5,452 nucleotides of DNA from Roseovarius sp. UBA3070 (GTDB lineage: Bacteria; Pseudomonadota; Alphaproteobacteria; Rhodobacterales; Rhodobacteraceae): contig DFBW01000023.1 in the NCBI GenBank assembly GCA_002366775.1, positions 1 through 5,452 of the forward strand, in the 5' to 3' direction. A program made the translations under genes and the position numbers. The notes under the pieces were generated by a model, which saw nothing but the letters and a program-made list of their open reading frames with translations, searched no databases and was not told the origin of the DNA. Shown here in pieces: positions 1-5,452 of this stretch. Position 1 is the first letter of the stretch, and each line of letters starts with the position of its first letter.

Positions 1-875
1 TGCGTTTGTTGATGGTGCACACCCGCGCGCAGGAAAACGCCGCCGATCAATCTGGATTGCGCTATATGGCCAATGCCGGGGTTGACCCGCAAGGCGCCGT
101 TGACGTGATGGAGATTTTTCGCGGTCAGGAAGCGCTGTCGGCCTCGCGCCAGGACGCCTATGCGCGCACGCATCCGCTGTCGTCAGATCGCTACCGCGTG
201 GTGAAACGTCTGGCCACTGGCTATGCTGGACGCGCCAAAGAAAACCCCAAGGTCGACTATTGGTTTGCGCGCGCCAAGGGCAAGCTCTCGGCCTTTCAGC
301 GCTCTCCCAAATGGACCCTCAACCGGGCAGGCGAATACGGGTTTCAAGACGTCAAACTGATGCGTCAGGCCGTGGCCTATCACCGCCAGTCAAACCTGCG
401 TAAGGCGCTCAAGGCTATGGACGGGGCCATCGCCGCGCGCCCCAAAGACCCCTATTACCGCGAATTGCGCGGCCAGATCCTGATGGAAAGCCGGCAGATC
501 AAATCCGCCATTTCTGCCTATGGTCAGGCGGTGAATCTGGCCCCGAACAATGCGCTGATCCTTGGCTCTTATGGCCGGTCTCTGCTGGCCGGTGGGCAGG
601 TGAAAAAAGCCGCGCAAGTGCTTGAAAAATCTCGTGCCCGTGATGGGCGTGATCCCCGCGTTGTGCGCGATCTGGCTGCCGCCCACGCCAAGCTGGGAAA
701 CAACGGCATGGCGGCGGTTTTGACAGCAGAACGCTATGCCATGTCGGGTCGGCTGAAAGACGCCGGCATTCACGCCAAACGCGCCTCGGATTTGCTGCCG
801 CGTGGATCTGCCGCTTGGCAGCGCGCGCAAGATGTGCTTTCTGCGGCCAAAGCCGCCCAAAAGAAACGGAGATAA
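1..875 (+). CDS. BepA-like M48 family metalloprotease with C-terminal TPR region (3' part; 5' end outside window)
   Basis: Periplasmic zinc metalloprotease/chaperone of the M48 family, BepA (YfgC) type, which in E. coli degrades or assists misfolded outer-membrane proteins such as LptD. The open frame enters from the left edge (first full codon at 3-5) and 290 residues are visible. Seen: the downstream part of the catalytic domain with the ExxxD motif (Glu codon 33-35, Asp codon 45-47), where Glu is the usual third zinc ligand, followed by YMANAGVDPQGAV and a THPLSSDR segment at visible residues 56-63. The HExxH motif must lie upstream. From about visible residue 118 to 265 the protein is helical with TPR-like repeats (around RKALKAMDGAIAARP, KSAISAYGQAVNLAPNN and KKAAQVLEKSRARDGRD), ending in a basic KKRR tail. 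The TTG/ATG codons near 6-14 are internal to the domain and not starts. It probably forms an operon with the thioredoxin-fold gene 5 bases downstream. Family assignment is firm; the exact orthology to BepA is inferred. Confidence 0.88.
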   Translation, partial: RLLMVHTRAQENAADQSGLRYMANAGVDPQGAVDVMEIFRGQEALSASRQDAYARTHPLSSDRYRVVKRLATGYAGRAKENPKVDYWFARAKGKLSAFQRSPKWTLNRAGEYGFQDVKLMRQAVAYHRQSNLRKALKAMDGAIAARPKDPYYRELRGQILMESRQIKSAISAYGQAVNLAPNNALILGSYGRSLLAGGQVKKAAQVLEKSRARDGRDPRVVRDLAAAHAKLGNNGMAAVLTAERYAMSGRLKDAGIHAKRASDLLPRGSAAWQRAQDVLSAAKAAQKKRR

Positions 876-883
876 CCGCCATG
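866..883 (+). promoter_or_regulatory. Ribosome binding site deciding the start of the DsbA-family gene
   Basis: GGAG at 868-871 lies nine bases before ATG 881 and overlaps the end of the upstream protease gene (stop 873-875). This supports translation start at 881 rather than the in-frame TTG at 815, and suggests that translation of the two genes is coupled. Confidence 0.7.
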
Positions 884-1630
884 ATCCGCCCTTGCCTCAC
901 TGCACTGGCCACGTCCCTTTGCCTGACCCTACCCGCTCAGGCATTGGATATCGTCGGCATGACCGAAGCCGAGCGCACGGTGTTTCGCGCCGAAGTGCGT
1001 GCCTACCTGCTGGAGAACCCGCAGGTGATCATGGAGGCCGTCGCCGTGTTAGAGCAACACGAACAAGTGGCCCAGAAACAAACAGATGTTGATCTGGTAT
1101 CAGCCAATTCCGCTGATTTGTTCAATGACGGATATTCATGGGCTGGTGGAAACCCTGAGGGTGATATCACCTTGGTCGAATTCATGGATTACCGCTGTGG
1201 CTATTGCCGCAAGGCCTTTGACGAAGTCGAACAGTTGATCGAACTCGACGGGGATATCCGCTTTGTCATCAAAGAGTTACCCATCCTTGGCGAAGAAAGT
1301 GAGCTGTCTTCGCGCTTTGCCATTGCCACCCTTCAACTGGCCGGGGACGAGGCATATAAAGCCACACATGACGCGCTGATCACCTTCAAGGGGCCGATCA
1401 ATGACACGTCTTTGGGCCGGATTGCAGAGACACTTGGCCTTGATGGGCCTGCCATCCTGGACCACATGAACAGCGATCAGGTGACCGGTGTGATCACCAA
1501 AAACCGCGAGCTGGCGGGGCGCATGCAAATCTCAGGCACGCCGTCATTTGTGATGGATGACCAGATGCTGCGCGGCTATCTGCCTTTGGAGGGGATGATG
1601 CAAATGGCCGAGGAAATTCGGGCGAATTAA
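881..1630 (+). CDS. Secreted DsbA-family thioredoxin-fold protein (ScsC/Com1-like thiol oxidoreductase or isomerase)
   Basis: A 249-residue exported disulfide oxidoreductase or isomerase. Residues 1-21 form a signal peptide (hydrophobic stretch, then PAQA before Leu22) without a lipobox, so a soluble periplasmic protein is expected. Residues about 34-65, including the YLLENPQVIMEAVAVLE stretch, resemble the short helical N-terminal segment of ScsC-type proteins, which in Proteus ScsC drives oligomerisation. The thioredoxin fold starts near residue 95 (GDITLVEFMDYRCGYCRKAF) with redox motif CGYC at 106-109; the cis-proline loop is SGTPSFVM with Pro221. The intervening helical insert is typical of DsbA-like proteins. 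ATG at 881 is preferred because it gives a clean signal peptide and has GGAG at 868-871, nine bases upstream; an in-frame TTG at 815 would add residues inside the preceding gene and bury the signal. The gene follows the protease stop by five bases, implying cotranscription. Whether it oxidises or isomerises disulfides cannot be told from sequence. Confidence 0.9.
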   Translation: MIRPCLTALATSLCLTLPAQALDIVGMTEAERTVFRAEVRAYLLENPQVIMEAVAVLEQHEQVAQKQTDVDLVSANSADLFNDGYSWAGGNPEGDITLVEFMDYRCGYCRKAFDEVEQLIELDGDIRFVIKELPILGEESELSSRFAIATLQLAGDEAYKATHDALITFKGPINDTSLGRIAETLGLDGPAILDHMNSDQVTGVITKNRELAGRMQISGTPSFVMDDQMLRGYLPLEGMMQMAEEIRAN

Positions 1631-1642
1631 AGTTAGCGTTTT

Positions 1643-1674
1643 CACCTCCCGGGCCATTGGCAGTCCCCGGGGTG
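1643..1674 (+). terminator. GC-rich stem-loop after the DsbA-family gene, possible terminator
   Basis: Twelve bases after the stop codon, CACCTCCCGGG (1643-1653) can pair with CCCCGGGGTG (1665-1674) around an 11-base loop. The pairing has one bulged T and one C-C mismatch, about nine pairs, nearly all G-C. No run of T follows on either strand, so it is not a canonical intrinsic terminator; it could be an RNA 3'-end stabiliser or a weak terminator. Its place at the end of a convergent operon is the main argument. Confidence 0.35.
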
Positions 1675-1712
1675 GCGATCCTGATAGACATTCTGAAGCA
1701 CTTTATCTCGGC

Positions 1713-1827
1713 TAAAGCGTTTCGCGTAAAACCTGAATCAGAGGTTTTGCCTGAAACGCCCGCAACGTTCATATGTTGCGGAGCGCATTGTCTTTTCCCT
1801 GCCTCAGGTTAAAGGCGATACGCTTTA
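1713..1827. repeat. 115-bp long imperfect palindrome, candidate dispersed intergenic repeat (MITE/REP-like)
   Basis: The outer left end (1713-1741, beginning TAAAGCGTTTCGCG) matches the reverse complement of the right end (1827-1799, beginning TAAAGCGTATCGCC) at 23 of 29 positions. The inner ends match perfectly: CGCAAC at 1761-1766 against GTTGCG at 1775-1780 around an 8-base centre, with about four more pairs after a one-base gap. The whole block is therefore a nearly symmetric inverted repeat centred near 1770. It holds no plausible coding sequence and is less G/C-rich than the flanking genes. Such structured blocks in convergent spacers are typical of dispersed palindromic repeats or non-autonomous elements, but copy number cannot be judged from one window and no clear target-site duplication is seen. 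Confidence 0.6.
1717..1759. repeat. Local 18-bp-arm hairpin within the left half of the palindromic element
   Basis: GCGTTTC (1717-1723) pairs with GAAACGC (1753-1759) and AAAACCT (1728-1734) with AGGTTTT (1742-1748), around the loop GAATCAG. The intervening GCGT/GCCT tetramers pair with wobbles and one C-C mismatch. The left half thus folds by itself and competes with the long-range pairing across the 115-bp element. Confidence 0.7.
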
Positions 1828-1883
1828 ATCCGCGCGCAGAAAATACGAGGCACCGCCATCAGCCATATCGCCAGCCCATAGAG

Positions 1884-1944
1884 GGGGGCTGACGATGGCC
1901 CGGGGCCTGCGGCCTGTTAACCGGGCTGGGGTAAATCAGCCCCC
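1884..1944 (-). terminator. Large GC-rich hairpin beginning on the ispG stop codon, possible bidirectional terminator
   Basis: GGGGGCTGA (1884-1892) and TCAGCCCCC (1936-1944) are perfect 9-bp inverted repeats; base 1944 is also the last base of the ispG TAG stop. Inside them GCCCGG (1898-1903) pairs with CCGGGC (1921-1926), and the centre holds GGCC-TGC-GGCC (1904-1914), giving a stacked multi-stem structure. On the minus strand the stem is followed by only TCTATGG, a poor T-tract, so termination or 3'-end protection is likely but not canonical. In a convergent arrangement it could serve both sides. Confidence 0.5.
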
Positions 1945-3077
1945 TACTCCGCTGCTTGCGTCTCGGATTCGGTGCCCGCTTCAATCGCCTCGGCACGCTT
2001 TTCGACCTCTTCAACGATGTGATCGACCATCTGTGCATTGCTCAGTTTATGGCTGGCCTTACCCGCCAGATAGACCATGCCAGACCCTGCCCCGCCGCCG
2101 GTAAACCCGACGTCGGTCATCAATGCCTCGCCCGGCCCGTTGACCACGCAGCCAATGATGCTCAGGGACATAGGCGTCTTGATATGTTCCAGCCGTTTTT
2201 CAAGCGTTTCAACGGTGCGGATCACGTCAAACCCTTGCCGTGCGCAGCTCGGGCAACTGATGATATTCACGCCGCGATGGCGCAGCCCAAGCCCTTTGAG
2301 GATCTCATAGCCAACCTTCACTTCTTCCACCGGATCAGCACTCAGGCTGACACGAATGGTATCTCCAATCCCCATCCAAAGCAGGTTTCCCATCCCGATG
2401 GCCGATTTCACTGTGCCGGTTGTCAGGCCTCCCGCCTCGGTGATCCCCAGATGAATGGGCGCGTCAGTGACATCGCCCAATTGTTGATAGGCCGCGGCGG
2501 CCATGAACACATCTGACGCCTTGACCGAGATTTTGAATTCATGAAAATCATGGTCCTGCAAAATGCGAATATGATCGAGGCCAGATTCCACCATCGCATC
2601 GGGGCATGGCTCGCCGTATTTGTCCAAAAGATGCTTTTCCAAAGACCCGGCATTGACGCCGATCCGCATGGAGCATCCATGATCGCGCGCCGCTGAAATC
2701 ACCTCGCGTACGCGGGCCTCATTGCCGATATTGCCCGGATTGATCCGCAGACACGCCGCACCGGCCTCGGCCGCCTCAACCCCGCGTTTGTAGTGGAAAT
2801 GAATATCGGCCACGATGGGAACGGGGCTTTCTTTCACGATATCTTTCAATGCCTTAGAGCTGGCCTCATCCGGCACAGACACCCGCACAATATCCGCGCC
2901 CGCATCCGCCGCAGCCTGCACCTGCGCCACGGTTGCGGCCACATCGGTGGTGTCGGTGTTGGTCATGGTCTGCACAGTGATCGGCGCACCGCCTCCCACA
3001 GGCACATCACCCACATAAATGCGGCGGCTTTCGCGGCGCTCAATATTGCGCCAGGGACGGATGGGGTTATGGGTCAT
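1944..3077 (-). CDS. ispG: 4-hydroxy-3-methylbut-2-en-1-yl diphosphate synthase (IspG/GcpE)
   Basis: Cytoplasmic [4Fe-4S] enzyme of the MEP isoprenoid pathway. It reductively converts 2-C-methyl-D-erythritol 2,4-cyclodiphosphate to HMBPP using electrons from flavodoxin or ferredoxin. The 377-residue protein is full length for the bacterial two-domain form (E. coli about 372). The N-terminal TIM-barrel part carries [11 protein letters not shown] (35-45), [10 protein letters not shown] (90-99) and RINPGNIG (111-118). The C-terminal iron-sulfur domain has CPSC (Cys275, Cys278), [10 protein letters not shown] (Cys310) and Glu317, with the same spacing as the known E. coli cluster ligands Cys270, Cys273, Cys305 and Glu312. 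ATG at 3077 is the only reasonable start: an in-frame stop occurs at 3090-3092 and a weak ACAGG lies eight bases upstream. The residues after about 360 are an acidic, Ala/Glu-rich tail of low conservation. It follows rodZ by 84 bases on the same strand, the order known from E. coli, so cotranscription is likely. Confidence 0.97.
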   Translation of the reverse strand: MTHNPIRPWRNIERRESRRIYVGDVPVGGGAPITVQTMTNTDTTDVAATVAQVQAAADAGADIVRVSVPDEASSKALKDIVKESPVPIVADIHFHYKRGVEAAEAGAACLRINPGNIGNEARVREVISAARDHGCSMRIGVNAGSLEKHLLDKYGEPCPDAMVESGLDHIRILQDHDFHEFKISVKASDVFMAAAAYQQLGDVTDAPIHLGITEAGGLTTGTVKSAIGMGNLLWMGIGDTIRVSLSADPVEEVKVGYEILKGLGLRHRGVNIISCPSCARQGFDVIRTVETLEKRLEHIKTPMSLSIIGCVVNGPGEALMTDVGFTGGGAGSGMVYLAGKASHKLSNAQMVDHIVEEVEKRAEAIEAGTESETQAAE

Positions 3078-3091
3078 GGAGCGGGCCTGTC

Positions 3092-3146
3092 AGATTGCCA
3101 AAGACGTCACATCACACATAGGGCAGCTGTGCCCCTGTCGCAATCT
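3092..3146. repeat. Nested inverted repeats in the rodZ-ispG spacer
   Basis: GGGCA-GCTG-TGCCC (3121-3134) is a perfect 5-bp hairpin, and it is enclosed by AGATTGC (3092-3098) and GCAATCT (3140-3146), a 7-bp inverted repeat. In the rodZ-ispG transcript this would form a two-tier structure between the rodZ stop and the ispG ribosome binding site. No T-tract follows, so it is not a clear terminator; partial attenuation or an RNA processing site is possible. Confidence 0.4.
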
Positions 3147-3170
3147 TGTGACTGTTGATTGTTACTGTTG
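3145..3170. repeat. 13-bp imperfect tandem duplication overlapping the rodZ stop codon
   Basis: CTTGTGACTGTTG (3145-3157) is followed directly by ATTGTTACTGTTG (3158-3170), identical at 11 of 13 positions. The second unit contains the rodZ TAA stop (3162-3164). The unit is not a multiple of three, so a past duplication here would have moved or created the stop. Confidence 0.55.
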
Positions 3171-4370
3171 AGGCTGTGCAGTTGTCTGCAATTCGGCCAC
3201 ATAACGCTCAAGATCGCCGTCTTGGGTGATGTCGGCAACCGCATAGGCCTCCATGAGCGAGGCGCTTGCCAAAGACAAATTCGATGTGACCGAGCCATTC
3301 GGCCCCGCAGGTCCATAATGTTGGCCATTCACGGTGAAATAGATGGCACCGCTTTCGCCGACACGCAGGGTTGGCGGCTCTTCGGTGGCGGGCACATCAT
3401 AGGTGTCACCGGCGTTCATGATCGCCTCATAAATGACGCTGCCATCGGCACCACGCACCCGCACCCAAGCGGCACGCACGGCGACCAATTGCAGGCCGGG
3501 GCGCGCATTGGCCAAAACCTGCGGCTGAGGGCCAGCCACCTGGTTTTCAGCCAGCACCAACGTGCTGTCACGATCAGCTGACGGCAAATCTCGGCTCAGC
3601 GTTCCACCACGGCGTGGATCAAGGGTTGAGATCGGCGCATCACGCGCGACCATGACCGGAACATCCAGCGCCTCGGGGCGGTAAAGCCGGTCAAGGACTT
3701 CATCGCTGGGCGGTTGAAATGACGTGATCGTATCAGGGGTGATCACGTCTTCATTCTCAATCGCCATCCCGGCAAGAGGATCAAGATCAACCAGAACATC
3801 CGGCGTGTTTTCAACAGGAGCCACAGTCACGCGCTGCACTTCGTTCAGCACCGAATACCCGCCATATCCGATGGCCCCAATCAAGGCGAACAACACCAAA
3901 GCCGAGCCAATGGCACCCGGTTCAATGCGCGCCAGAAAGCTTTCGGATGCGGGCAAAAACGGTGTGGCAGAGGCCATCAGTGGATCGGTTTCGCGGGCTT
4001 TGCGGGCAATGCGGTCATTCGGTTTGCGGATCGAGGAGGCCTCGGCCGACATACCATGTGCGATGGAAAAGCCGCTTTCGGTGCAAAAAGAGCGAAACGC
4101 GCGGTCCGGATCCATGTTCAGATAGCGGGCATACGACCTGACATAACCGGGGATGAAACCAGGGGTGTCAAAGGCATCAGGATCGGCGTTTTCGATGGCG
4201 GCAATATAGTTGGCCTTGATGCGCAATTCACGCTCGACATCCAGCAGGGATTTACCAATGGTGGCACGTTCACCGCGCATCACATCCCCCAAACGCAGGT
4301 CAAAATCGTCGAACCCCTTAGGATCAACGTCTTCAACGATCTGTTTACGTTTGGATCGGCGCCCGATCAT
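3162..4370 (-). CDS. rodZ: RodZ-like helix-turn-helix membrane protein with periplasmic DUF4115 domain
   Basis: A 402-residue bitopic inner-membrane protein with RodZ architecture; in E. coli RodZ links MreB filaments to the cell-wall elongation machinery. Residues about 25-100 form the cytoplasmic Xre-type helix-turn-helix domain (LGDVMRGERATIGKSLLDVE, YIAAIENAD, then PGFIPGYVRSYARYLNMD), typical of RodZ. A basic linker (about 115-130) precedes one hydrophobic segment at about 152-174 (AIGSALVLFALIGAIGYGGY). The rest is periplasmic: a long low-complexity, Asp/Pro-rich linker (about 185-290), then a beta-rich DUF4115-like domain (about 293-377: WVRVRGADGSVIYEAIMNAG, LRVGESGAIYFTVNG). ATG 4370 has GAGG at 4379-4382, eight bases upstream, and the domain begins soon after it. 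It lies between hemA and ispG on the same strand, and the link to ispG supports the RodZ call. A true role with MreB is inferred; many alphaproteobacterial homologues are annotated only as HTH-domain proteins. Confidence 0.85.
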   Translation of the reverse strand: MIGRRSKRKQIVEDVDPKGFDDFDLRLGDVMRGERATIGKSLLDVERELRIKANYIAAIENADPDAFDTPGFIPGYVRSYARYLNMDPDRAFRSFCTESGFSIAHGMSAEASSIRKPNDRIARKARETDPLMASATPFLPASESFLARIEPGAIGSALVLFALIGAIGYGGYSVLNEVQRVTVAPVENTPDVLVDLDPLAGMAIENEDVITPDTITSFQPPSDEVLDRLYRPEALDVPVMVARDAPISTLDPRRGGTLSRDLPSADRDSTLVLAENQVAGPQPQVLANARPGLQLVAVRAAWVRVRGADGSVIYEAIMNAGDTYDVPATEEPPTLRVGESGAIYFTVNGQHYGPAGPNGSVTSNLSLASASLMEAYAVADITQDGDLERYVAELQTTAQPQQ

Positions 4371-4385
4371 CTGTCCCGCCTCATG
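4371..4385 (-). promoter_or_regulatory. Ribosome binding site of the rodZ-like gene
   Basis: On the minus strand GAGG (4379-4382) within GAGGCGGGACAG lies eight bases before ATG 4370. A nearby ATG at 4384-4382 is out of frame with the gene, so the downstream ATG is the supported start. Confidence 0.6.
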
Positions 4386-4439
4386 AGTGTCCCTGGGCCG
4401 CTTACCACTACCGAAAGTCCCGATTCGGATACTGCCCCG

Positions 4440-4468
4440 TTTATTTTGGGTAAGTTACCATACTGCAA
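4440..4468 (-). promoter_or_regulatory. Weak sigma70-type promoter candidate for rodZ-ispG, with an 11-bp dyad in the spacer
   Basis: On the minus strand TTGCAG (4468-4463) and AATAAA (4445-4440) are separated by 17 bases, matching the consensus boxes at three and four of six positions. The spacer contains the perfect dyad GGTAAGTTACC (4449-4459), the kind of place where a small dimeric regulator can bind. The predicted transcript would start about 60 bases before the rodZ ATG. The box matches are poor and alphaproteobacterial promoters often diverge, so this is tentative. Confidence 0.25.
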
Positions 4469-4514
4469 GGGATTATGCACGGTTTGAGGCAGCGGCAGGG
4501 CCAATTGGGGGAAA

Positions 4515-4532
4515 TCGGCACGATTCAGCCGA
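4515..4532 (-). terminator. Short hairpin just after hemA, weak terminator candidate
   Basis: Two bases beyond the hemA TGA stop, TCGGC and GCCGA form a 5-bp stem around an 8-base loop and are followed on the minus strand by TTTCCCCC. The stem is short and the T-run only three or four bases, so read-through from hemA into rodZ remains quite possible. Confidence 0.3.
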
Positions 4533-4534
4533 AG

Positions 4535-5452
4535 TCAGGCGCTGAGCTCAGAGCGGTTCAATGCACAATGGCTCCAAAGTGCGTCCATGGCATGAACCAG
4601 CGCATCCATTTCATCGGGGCCGTGCACGGGCGACGGTGTAAACCGCAACCGCTCGGTGCCGCGTGGCACCGTGGGGAAATTGATCGGCTGGACGTACATG
4701 CCATAGCCCTCAAGCAGCATATCGCTCAGCTTCTTGGTGTGCACCGGATCGCCCACGATCACAGGCACAATATGGCTGCCATGATCCACGATCGGCAGGC
4801 CCAACCCTTTGAGACGGGTTTTCAGAATCCTGGCCTGGGTCTGGTGCTTTTCGCGCAAAGCCTGATCGCGTTTCAAATGCGCAACCGAGGCCGCAGCACC
4901 GGCCGCCACAGCGGGCGGCAACGATGTGGTAAAGATGAACCCCGGCGCATAAGACCTTACAGCATCACACATTTTGGCCGATGCGGCGATATATCCACCC
5001 ATCACGCCATAGGCCTTGGCCAATGTACCATTGATGATATCCAGACGGTGCATCACGCGGTCTCGTTCCGCCACACCTGCCCCGCGCGGGCCATACATGC
5101 CCACGGCGTGCACTTCGTCAATATACGTCAGCGCGCCAAATTCGTCGGCCACATCACACATCGCCTCAATCGGGGCGAAATCGCCATCCATGGAATAGAT
5201 CGATTCAAAAGCAATCAGCTTGGGCGCATCCGGATCATCCGCGGCCAACAGCTCGCGCAGGTGATCCAGGTCATTGTGTCGGAAAACCCGCTTGGCCCCG
5301 CCATTACGGCGCACGCCTTCGATCATGCTGGCGTGGTTCAACGCGTCAGAATAAATAATCAATCCGGGAAACAGCTTGGGCAGAGTGCTTAACGTGGCAT
5401 CATTGGCAATATAGGCGCTGGTGAACAGCAATGCCTGTTCTTTGCCATGCAG
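4535..5452 (-). CDS. hemA: 5-aminolevulinate synthase (HemA), C-terminal three-quarters; 5' end outside window
   Basis: PLP-dependent enzyme that condenses glycine with succinyl-CoA to 5-aminolevulinate, the first step of tetrapyrrole (haem, bacteriochlorophyll, cobalamin) synthesis by the Shemin pathway, found among bacteria mainly in alphaproteobacteria. The frame is open through the right edge (codon CTG at 5452-5450), leaving 305 visible residues; about 100 N-terminal residues are missing compared with roughly 400-residue Rhodobacter enzymes. Seen in order: [32 protein letters not shown], the PLP-binding [17 protein letters not shown], the Schiff-base lysine in [16 protein letters not shown] (Lys codon 5015-5017, matching Lys248 of the R. 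capsulatus enzyme by position), and the C-terminal [25 protein letters not shown] that separates ALAS from the related KBL and AONS enzymes. The TTG at 5431 is internal, not a start. It lies upstream of rodZ on the same strand with a 164-base gap, so a separate downstream promoter is plausible. Confidence 0.97.
   Translation of the reverse strand: MHGKEQALLFTSAYIANDATLSTLPKLFPGLIIYSDALNHASMIEGVRRNGGAKRVFRHNDLDHLRELLAADDPDAPKLIAFESIYSMDGDFAPIEAMCDVADEFGALTYIDEVHAVGMYGPRGAGVAERDRVMHRLDIINGTLAKAYGVMGGYIAASAKMCDAVRSYAPGFIFTTSLPPAVAAGAAASVAHLKRDQALREKHQTQARILKTRLKGLGLPIVDHGSHIVPVIVGDPVHTKKLSDMLLEGYGMYVQPINFPTVPRGTERLRFTPSPVHGPDEMDALVHAMDALWSHCALNRSELSA

Noticed and set aside
390..860. 156-codon open frame on the - strand opposite the protease gene
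   Set aside because: It lies wholly inside the TPR region of the M48 gene and its product is not recognisable as a protein family.
815..880. N-terminally extended start (TTG 815) for the DsbA-family gene
   Set aside because: It would overlap the protease gene and place 22 polar residues before an otherwise clean signal peptide; ATG 881 has a good ribosome site.
1494..1772. 92-codon open frame on the - strand running from the DsbA-family gene into the palindrome
   Set aside because: It overlaps the end of a well-supported gene and a structured repeat; the product is not recognisable and no ribosome site stands out.
1956..2516. 186-codon open frame on the + strand opposite ispG
   Set aside because: The opposite strand encodes IspG with all cluster ligands in place; the + strand product shows no family features or convincing ribosome site.
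4411..4428. CCGAA/TTCGG short inverted repeat in the rodZ leader, considered as a riboswitch stem
   Set aside because: Only five pairs with an 8-base loop; there is no surrounding conserved architecture, so chance pairing is likely.
4486..4491. CATAAT read as a -10 box on the - strand (plus-strand ATTATG near 4473-4478) for rodZ
   Set aside because: A good -10 match, but no -35-like hexamer occurs at 16-18 bases upstream; the nearest TTGGCC is 21 bases away.
4475..5392. 305-codon open frame on the + strand opposite hemA
   Set aside because: It is antisense to a clearly conserved 5-aminolevulinate synthase; its translation is rich in His, Arg and Gln and has no recognisable domain, as expected for a shadow frame in GC-rich DNA.

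Overview
The window looks like chromosomal DNA of an alphaproteobacterium, most likely a Rhodobacterales (Roseobacter-group) species. Three things point there: a Shemin-pathway 5-aminolevulinate synthase (glycine + succinyl-CoA route), GC-rich coding sequence with strong third-position G/C, and proteins that read like Rhodobacter/Roseobacter versions of their families. No tRNA, rRNA, CRISPR array, insertion sequence or phage gene is visible.

Layout. Positions 1-1630 (+ strand) hold two tightly spaced envelope genes. The first is the 3' two-thirds of a BepA-like M48 metalloprotease with a TPR tail, whose start lies left of the window. Five bases later comes a secreted thioredoxin-fold DsbA/ScsC-type protein with a CGYC active site. 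Positions 1631-1943 carry no gene; this convergent spacer holds three structured elements: a GC-rich stem-loop just after the + strand genes, a 115-bp long imperfect palindrome that looks like a dispersed intergenic repeat, and a large GC-rich hairpin that begins on the stop codon of ispG.

Positions 1944-5452 (- strand) read, in transcription order, hemA (5' end cut off by the right edge), a RodZ-like cytoskeletal/DNA-binding membrane protein, and ispG of the MEP isoprenoid pathway. The rodZ-ispG order matches that known from E. coli. The 164-base hemA-rodZ gap contains a weak hairpin after hemA, a perfect 11-bp dyad and a weak promoter candidate. The 84-base rodZ-ispG gap contains a small hairpin and a 13-bp tandem duplication over the rodZ stop.

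How the genes fit together: the left pair is plausibly an envelope quality-control unit (periplasmic protease/chaperone plus disulfide oxidoreductase/isomerase). The right genes supply haem precursor, isoprenoid precursor and cell-shape control. All five genes belong to known families and none is visibly broken. The least explained sequence is the palindromic spacer at 1713-1827. I do not see convincing evidence for a wholly new biological system.
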